A stretch of DNA of 37,936 nucleotides, taken from positions 1 through 37,936 of the forward strand of contig JBNGIQ010005422.1 of the NCBI GenBank assembly GCA_049999765.1, read 5' to 3'. The notes beneath the pieces were generated by a model. The model made no database searches. It saw nothing but the letters and a program-made list of their open reading frames with translations, and was not told where the DNA came from. The DNA comes from Phaeoceros laevis. Its lineage: Eukaryota; Anthocerotophyta; Anthocerotopsida; Notothyladales. The position numbers were made by a program, and so were the translations under genes. Of the stretch, positions 34,017-37,936 are shown one piece after another. Each line of letters begins with the position of its first letter. Position 1 is the first letter of the stretch.

Positions 34017-34440
34017 CACAGCCCTTCATGAGATGGAAGAAGTTATATCGCAGCCTACAGCAAAGGTAATCAATTGCGTGTACACTTTGCTTCGGACTTC
34101 TTTAACCCTAACTTACCCCTACCCATGCTATTTCCAATGTGTACCATGGATCAATGTACTAAATACTCTAATGTGGAGGTTCTCACAACCTACAGAGATC
34201 TGCACTACTGGGAGGCCCTCTCTGATCCCCTCGCAAAGTTGAGATATAGCTCTTAGCAATTGAACATTTTGGTCTTAAATTTGCGTGCTAGCTGTTGTAT
34301 TCATACCTCTATGAGTCCCCAACATCGTCCTTGTGTAGTTGAATATGTTAATGTTCACAAAATTATCATTAATTCATCTTAAGTACATGAAAAAATGAAC
34401 CAAGTGAAGGTTTCTATATTTTTTGTAATAATGTGTGCAA

Positions 34441-35106
34441 TCATATGCTGGGTTGGAATAATTGAAATGGAAAATTGCCATCTATATCGAAAAAAAAAAA
34501 AAAAAAAAAAAAATGGAAAAAAATAGCAACAGAGTTCAAACACTTTTTGTTCAAAAGTTGTTCACGAATATACTTGAGGCAGCTTGAGCACTGACGTGCA
34601 ATCATCATAGTCTGTTTTGCTTTTCCGGAGTTGTCTTTGGGATAACAATCAACAACACCAGATACTGAGAATGAAACTTCATCACCAATAAGTTGTAGTG
34701 AATAGGGAAGATTTGTTGGAAAGTCTTTGGATCCATGTTCTATTAATGTAGTAAGAAGAACTTGTACTACACTGTAGGCTTTTGATGGGTTGATGAGCTG
34801 AAATGGAATACATGAAGATTCTTTTAAAATTGTTTGTGGCGGAAGCACAGGACCAATAAAATCTGTGGTTGTTACTTGATGTGGAATCGTTGAAGAGTTA
34901 GTTGGATTCTTCACTAAAGAGTAACTGTTAACCAATTGTAATCCGAAAGCAATCTTTACCCACAATAAGATAATCCTATTAATGTAGTCATGCCGGTTGT
35001 AAAATACTCCAAAACTTTGACGCGTCATTTTAACCTGCAACATTTGAGCATATGAATGAGATAAAATTACTTGCGACCAAACAAGAAGCAATTTGAAGTC
35101 ATGCAA
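34441..35106 (-). pseudogene. Gnk2/DUF26-like frame, copy B, with poly-Phe disruption
   Basis: A 221-codon frame clearly related to 30323-30967. It keeps five of six Gnk2 cysteines, but the sixth region (LEDCYLGY in copy A) is replaced by a run of phenylalanines encoded by a long A tract on the plus strand; the frame is still preserved after it. Loss of the last cysteine would remove a disulphide. It has an extra PTNSSTIPH stretch absent from copy A, and no ATG at its start. The homologous upstream leader frame is broken by the transposon insertion. It is likely non-functional. Confidence 0.5.
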
Positions 35107-35370
35107 AATGTAGAAGAAGGTAATGCAAAATATACAAGAAGGTACTCCAAAATGTATAAAGCTACTTCAAGAAACGAATCATAGAATGATTCAACTATTT
35201 CAATCACCCTGTATTGATATATAAGCCTCAGCCAATATAGGTAACGTACTTCATACCTACATCATAAACTTTGACGTCTTTCAAGTTCATATACATGAAT
35301 TTGTAAGATAACTCTTTTGATGTGGTAACGTTGGTTGTAAAATGCTCCCAAACTCCGAAATATCTCTTAA

Positions 35371-35910
35371 CCCTTAAAAGCCCGGGTTTCGAAACCACAA
35401 AAGCTTCCGTAATGAGGACGATTTTTTTTGCGAGGGGTTGGTTTCATTGGGGGCCAGCCCGCTATCTCACCACACCCCGACGCAGCCAAAAGACAAAAAA
35501 TACTTGTTTCATGCTTGGTCTGAATGGTGGGTCAGCCAAGGCCTCCAAGTAAAGAAACTGATAGGTTGATCCAGCATCAGCAGGACATCACCTTTCTAAC
35601 AATACCATACGAAGCAATAAAATAATTTTTTCTCATAGGAGAAAGTAGAAAGCATCGTCTTGGGGAACCCAAGAGACATTTTTGTCCCGTGGGGCTCTTA
35701 ACCCCTGAACGACACACGATCCTTTTTGGGCCTGTTCCATTCGTAGGCGCCCGCCCACTTCCCGGCCTTTGGGCAAGTAACCCAGTTTCTACTCTACATG
35801 ATTTCGGTTTCGTATTTAGGCTCGGAATTAGGATGGGATGTCGGGTCTGTCAATGGAAACGGGACAGGCCCGCGATTTTCTTTTGTGTGGTGTCGTTTAG
35901 GGGTTAAGGG
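35371..35910. mobile_element. TTAA-flanked non-autonomous DNA transposon (piggyBac-like ends), two-part
   Basis: Present in copy B, absent at the matching site of copy A (31196-31199, a single TTAA). TTAA lies on both sides (35367-35370, 35911-35914), consistent with a TTAA target duplication. The two borders are perfect inverted 11-mers, TTAACCCTTAA and TTAAGGGTTAA. Inside, 35698-35907 is a second TTAA-bounded unit with 18-bp ends TTAACCCCTGAACGACAC matching the inverted right end at 17 of 18 positions, with similarity continuing to a GGGCCTGT(T/C)CC block. No transposase frame. TTAA targets and CCC-starting ends are hallmarks of piggyBac; the superfamily assignment is inferred from ends only. 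Confidence 0.7.
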
Positions 35911-36192
35911 TTAACTTGGAGTGTTTTAGACACATATCTATGAGATGGTCTTACGTGAGAAAAATACGAAAAATCTTTCAAGACTACGAAGTATACCAAT
36001 AAAAGAAATAAAACATGAAAACAAGGATACATTTGGATAGTGATTCAACAATCGATCAACATAACGCGTACCGGTTTCACAAAAAACCAATCAATCAACA
36101 TATACTGACAAATAACTTATTGAATTGGACTCTCACAGTATAAATACTTCACTTTTGCTCCTATAGTTTCACATTCTTGTATGATGTTCTTA

Positions 36193-36888
36193 TAGGCAAA
36201 GTTAAAAGAAGAAAATCACCTGAAAGGTGTTCACGAGGAATATTCTCTGGAAGTAGGAGAGTCTTCTCAGGCAAAAGTACACAAGTTGGAGTGAATAAAT
36301 GAATATTTTGAGGAAATACAATATGCATTATAGGTGATTCCAAATCGATCAACATTAGCAATAAGGCCAGGAATTATCACACAGTTAACGGGTCAACTGA
36401 GGCATAGAAGCAAGGAGTAGTTGGGGGAGTTTTTGGAAACGTGTCCGTGTTCAAGAAAGTTATGTCTAAATGAGATGTGATGACACAATTATTTAATAAA
36501 TAGAATAACTTTGAAAGACTTTGTGGGGAGAGATAGAAAATGATGCATTTGAGAGAATTTTGAGAGTTTTATTGATTTTTTGTTTGGGTACGTAGAAAAT
36601 TTGCGGGAGTAAAAGTTATAAGACAAAATGTGTCCTTGAGCACTGCATTGTCATAGTTTAGAAGTAAGACGTTGGAAGACATTTTGTAAACTGGTGAGAG
36701 TGTTAATCCGTATATGAATTTCATGAATAGAGATAGGCTAGATCGTCAAGTTTAATATGGGTGAAAGAATTTTAAGGTAATGACAAATACTAGTAGGGAG
36801 TGAGAACAGAAGAAGAAGAAATCAAAATGAATTGCAGAAGTAAAATAAGTTTGGAAGCTTGAGGGTGCCGTAGTTCGACAAAATCAGG
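36193..36888. other. AT-rich stretch without clear genes
   Basis: Follows the duplicated segment; purine-rich on the plus strand toward the right, where coding-like sequence begins. No feature recognised. Confidence 0.4.
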
Positions 36889-37305
36889 ATGCAACAACAA
36901 GACATGGTTGTGATATCATGTGAATTGCAAGACGCAGTGGAGGAGAAACTGAAATCGTGTATGGCAAACAAGATGTCAATAAGCAAGGCGAAGAAATTTT
37001 AAGATTGGTTGAATAATCTGGTAACTGAAGCCACACAAGTGACAAAGATATCATTGAGTGTACACGGAGTGCCATTGTCGGAGTATCATGTCATTGTATG
37101 CACAAAGTATGAGGAAGAATTGCGAGGTATAAGAGTGTGGCAAGAGTATCAAGCAGTAATGAATAAAGTGGCGCAACAGCTGGAGAAGGAGGGTTTGTGT
37201 GGAGAAGGAGACCAAGTGATGGAGAAGGCAGTGGAAGTGGATGCATCCCCAGTTTGCACCGTTGCGCATGGCTACACGGAGCAAGGGCCCGAGAGGCAAA
37301 TATGA
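36889..37305 (+). pseudogene. Coding-like frame with internal stop, unknown family
   Basis: The frame from the ATG at 36889 reads MQQQDMVVISCELQDAVEEK and on to a TAA at 37000-37002. It then continues in the same frame with DWLNNLVTEATQVTKISLSV, ending at 37305. Helical, charged composition; no domain recognised. It may be the 5' part of the next frame, separated by a frameshift, as in a decayed retroelement ORF1 or host gene. Confidence 0.35.
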
Positions 37306-37853
37306 GTGCTATGGATGGAGAGGGCTCAGGGATGGGGCAGGTAGTGGAAGACGGTGCACTCGCAGGCGGCGCAGACGTACATGCAAGCATGGAAGCCGGT
37401 GAACCACCGGAAGCCATGAGTAAAGGCACAGCCGTGACTGGAGCCGAGGCGTTCAGAATCGATGGTCTGGTAGGGCAGCCACGGGCGACAATCGGGGACA
37501 ACTGTAATGTGGAAGATCCTATTGTGGTGAGTGATGAGACAGCCGGGGTGGAAATGAGCACTGAAGGGATAGCTACCTGTATTGGAGGACGCTGCAATCC
37601 TAGAAGAGAGAAGGAAACAAATGTAGCAGGAGGCGTGATCCCTGCGAACCTAGACAGCCTAGAGAGTACGAAGGTCGGGAGAGACAGTGTGGTGGAAGTA
37701 CTTGGGGTACATGAGCCTGAGCAAGGATGTGTGGAATTGGTGGGTGAAGATGTGTGTGGTGTGAACCTGATATGGATTGAACGCAGACAGGCCAAAAAAA
37801 AAAAAAGGCAGCGGTTACTCAAGGAAGCAAGGAAGTGTCATTTTCGAAATTGA
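37302..37853 (+). CDS. Hypothetical protein, 183 codons, low-confidence
   Basis: ATG at 37302 overlaps the stop of the previous frame (ATGA). The open frame actually extends back to about 37197 without an ATG. The product is acidic and Gly/Val-rich (MSAMDGEGSGMGQVVEDGAL), then ends in a basic tail after an A tract (RRQAKKKKRQRLLKEARK). I do not recognise it. Together with the preceding frame it looks like one coding region that has shifted frame. It may instead be a spliced gene continuing from the left. Confidence 0.3.
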   Translation: MSAMDGEGSGMGQVVEDGALAGGADVHASMEAGEPPEAMSKGTAVTGAEAFRIDGLVGQPRATIGDNCNVEDPIVVSDETAGVEMSTEGIATCIGGRCNPRREKETNVAGGVIPANLDSLESTKVGRDSVVEVLGVHEPEQGCVELVGEDVCGVNLIWIERRQAKKKKRQRLLKEARKCHFRN

Positions 37854-37936
37854 ATGATTGAAAGAAAGCTACGGTGTCTTCACCTAGAGGTAACACAAAA
37901 TCTCATGACTCTGGAGGGGTAACAGATTGTGTGGTG

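Larger units (their letters stand above)
34166..36192. repeat. Duplicated segment, copy B (2.0 kb, with insertion)
   Basis: Direct copy of 29964-31490. Differences from copy A: a single rather than doubled 86-bp unit at its left end, a poly(A) tract at about 34490-34513 inside the Gnk2-like frame, a 27-bp in-frame difference near 34890, and the 540-bp TTAA-flanked insertion at 35371-35910. Confidence 0.85.

Noticed and set aside
33841-34029. Gly/Arg-rich frame
   Set aside because: Produced by the CT minisatellite.
37091-37822. 243-codon minus-strand Ser/Pro/Thr-rich frame
   Set aside because: Antisense of the better-supported plus-strand frames at the right edge; no ATG-supported family signal.
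26036-37936. CRISPR array or bacterial-type operon
   Set aside because: Repeats are irregular, not spacer-separated, and the genome is eukaryotic.

Overview
The window is plant nuclear DNA. The evidence is chloroplast- and mitochondrion-type presequences, a plant CIPK-like kinase, S1FA, SRR1, a plant AMY2-type amylase, a U6 snRNA gene with USE+TATA promoter elements at plant Pol III spacing, and Gnk2/DUF26-like frames. Introns are short (mostly 65-170 nt, GT-AG). A complete propionyl-CoA carboxylase alpha gene sits beside these plant genes, and flowering plants are not known to have that enzyme. I infer a non-seed streptophyte with a compact genome (bryophyte- or lycophyte-like); I cannot name the species.

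Layout of 0.6-26.0 kb: a gene-dense block of twelve protein genes plus U6 on both strands. In order: CIPK-like kinase (+, intronless), tryptophan synthase alpha (-, 9 exons), RUVBL1/Pontin (-, intronless), U6 snRNA (+), S1FA (+, 2 exons), SRR1 (-, intronless), a small Sel1-repeat protein (-, 3 exons), PCCA (+, 22 exons), MED7 (-, 5 exons), F-box protein (+, 2 exons), queuosine salvage protein QNG1 (-, 6 exons), alpha-amylase AMY2-type (-, 9 exons) and MFAP1 (-, 2 exons). I rebuilt the exons by hand so that splice phases agree and the products match family lengths; PCCA comes out at 728 aa. The genes are not a pathway cluster. They are mostly housekeeping: chloroplast tryptophan synthesis, mitochondrial propionyl-CoA metabolism, cytosolic starch hydrolysis, chromatin remodelling, Mediator, spliceosome and tRNA-modification salvage. 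Several pairs share short divergent or convergent spacers (RUVBL1/U6, MED7/F-box, PCCA/MED7).

Layout of 26.0-37.9 kb: a repeat-rich, increasingly AT-rich region without clear intact genes. It holds a nested foldback element (27.5-28.2 kb), degenerate coding stretches, several tandem repeats, and two direct copies of a 1.5-2.0 kb segment (29.96-31.49 and 34.17-36.19 kb). Each copy carries a Gnk2/DUF26-like reading frame. A third, broken copy contains the 100-N assembly gap. The downstream copy is interrupted by a 540-bp insertion flanked by TTAA; the empty site is preserved in the upstream copy, and the insertion has piggyBac-like ends. A CT-rich minisatellite and frameshifted, coding-like sequence at the right edge complete the region.
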